Of a DNA stretch of 64,000 nt, positions 63,652 to 64,000 are shown piece after piece (position 1 is the stretch's first letter; every line of letters starts with the position of its first letter). Position numbers and translations under genes: made by a program. The notes beneath the pieces are model-generated. The model worked only from the letters and a program-made list of their open reading frames with translations. It was not told the origin of the DNA and did no database searches. The DNA is from Mycolicibacterium sp. MU0050 (GTDB lineage: Bacteria; Actinomycetota; Actinomycetes; Mycobacteriales; Mycobacteriaceae), in NCBI RefSeq assembly GCF_963378085.1, contig NZ_OY726395.1, positions 1,054,001-1,118,000 on the forward strand, given 5' to 3'.

Positions 63652-64000
63652 CCGCCGCGCCGAGTACCGCGATGCGGGTGCGCCGCACGCTGGGGGAATG
63701 GGGCGAGGGCTGGAACCGGATCGGCCGCCAGACCAAGTTCTACGGCTACACGCTCAAGGGCGTGTGGGACGCCGTCATCTACTACAAGGGCGAAGTCATC
63801 CGTTTGATGGCCGCGATGGGCCTGGGCGCGGGTGCGCTCGCGGTCATCGGCGGCACCATCGCCATCGTCGGCTTCCTGACGCTGACCACCGGCGCGTTGG
63901 TGGCGGTCCAGGGCTACAGCCAGTTCGCCTCCATCGGCGTCGAGGCCCTGACCGGATTCGCGTCGGCCTTCTTCAACGTGCGGTTGATCGCGCCGCTGAC
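63648..64000 (+). CDS. yrbEB: YrbEB, MlaE-like permease, 3' end outside window
   Basis: 118 residues to the window edge. Cytosolic start, then F-Y-G-Y-T-L-K-G-V-W-D-A-V and first hydrophobic helices (G-L-G-A-G-A-L-A-V-I-G-G-T). L-T-T-G-A-L-V-A-V-Q-G is typical of mycobacterial YrbEB. It begins inside the yrbEA stop (ATGA). The mce genes should follow outside the window. Confidence 0.9.
   Translation, partial: MTAAPSTAMRVRRTLGEWGEGWNRIGRQTKFYGYTLKGVWDAVIYYKGEVIRLMAAMGLGAGALAVIGGTIAIVGFLTLTTGALVAVQGYSQFASIGVEALTGFASAFFNVRLIAPL

Overview
The window is high-GC, gene-dense DNA from a Mycobacterium/Mycolicibacterium-type actinomycete, probably a rapid grower. The evidence is gene order. From about 2.4 kb to 52.6 kb the genes follow the M. 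tuberculosis Rv1069c-Rv1112 backbone: echA8/echA9, the Bax-inhibitor gene, fadA3, lipU, cbs, pra, metB, greA, mca, the short-chain Z-prenyl synthase, coaA, a serine hydroxymethyltransferase, desA2, phoH2, fum, glpX, the 3-beta-HSD gene, xseB/xseA, ispH and ychF. Mycothiol amidase, DesA2, an LpqV-type lipoprotein and yrbE genes also point to mycobacteria. All locus assignments come from recall of protein sequence and order; no search was run. No tRNA, rRNA, CRISPR array, prophage or replication origin was seen.

Layout. 1-6 kb: a patatin-like lipase (cut by the window edge), lpqV, a thiol dioxygenase-rhodanese pair preceded by a Cys-Cys leader peptide, then a minus-strand set echA9-echA8-Rv1069c hydrolase. 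7-12.5 kb: an insertion-sequence cluster. An IS30-family element sits in the loop of the terminator of the Bax-inhibitor gene, an IS3-family element has split a 71-bp tandem repeat array, and an IS481-family element has landed on the stop codon of a DUF559/AbiEi-like gene. 12.5-26 kb: fadA3, an SGNH esterase, lipU, the transsulfuration genes cbs and metB around pra, a GPP34 protein, greA, mca, a thioredoxin-fold YyaL protein and a ketosteroid-isomerase-like protein. 26-36.6 kb: hemolysin III, Z-prenyl synthase with two unrecognised membrane proteins, coaA, a DUF885 peptidase, a long-form SHMT, desA2, the phoAT-phoH2 toxin-antitoxin pair and a cation/proton antiporter. 36.6-52.6 kb: central-carbon genes fum and glpX, two short-chain dehydrogenases and a 3-beta-hydroxysteroid dehydrogenase carrying KstR-type operators, exonuclease VII, ispH and ychF. 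52.6-62.5 kb: accessory genes (phnA/yjdM, AraC-GyrI regulator, a TetR-P450-GNAT cassette bracketed by two 80-bp repeats, GNATs, acyl-CoA ligase, NlpC/P60-like protein, 2-hydroxyacid dehydrogenase, alpha/beta hydrolase). 62.9 kb to the end: the first two genes of an mce-type lipid importer (yrbEA, yrbEB), continuing past the edge.

Themes. Sulfur metabolism recurs (Cys-leader/dioxygenase/rhodanese, cbs, metB, mca). Lipid and sterol catabolism recurs (enoyl-CoA hydratases, thiolase, KstR-boxed dehydrogenases, KSI-like protein, P450, yrbE). Many starts have a TANNNT hexamer 6-9 bases upstream and no clear Shine-Dalgarno, the pattern of leaderless mycobacterial transcripts. Intergenic space is used by several families of short palindromic repeats, some acting as likely terminators and some as insertion targets.
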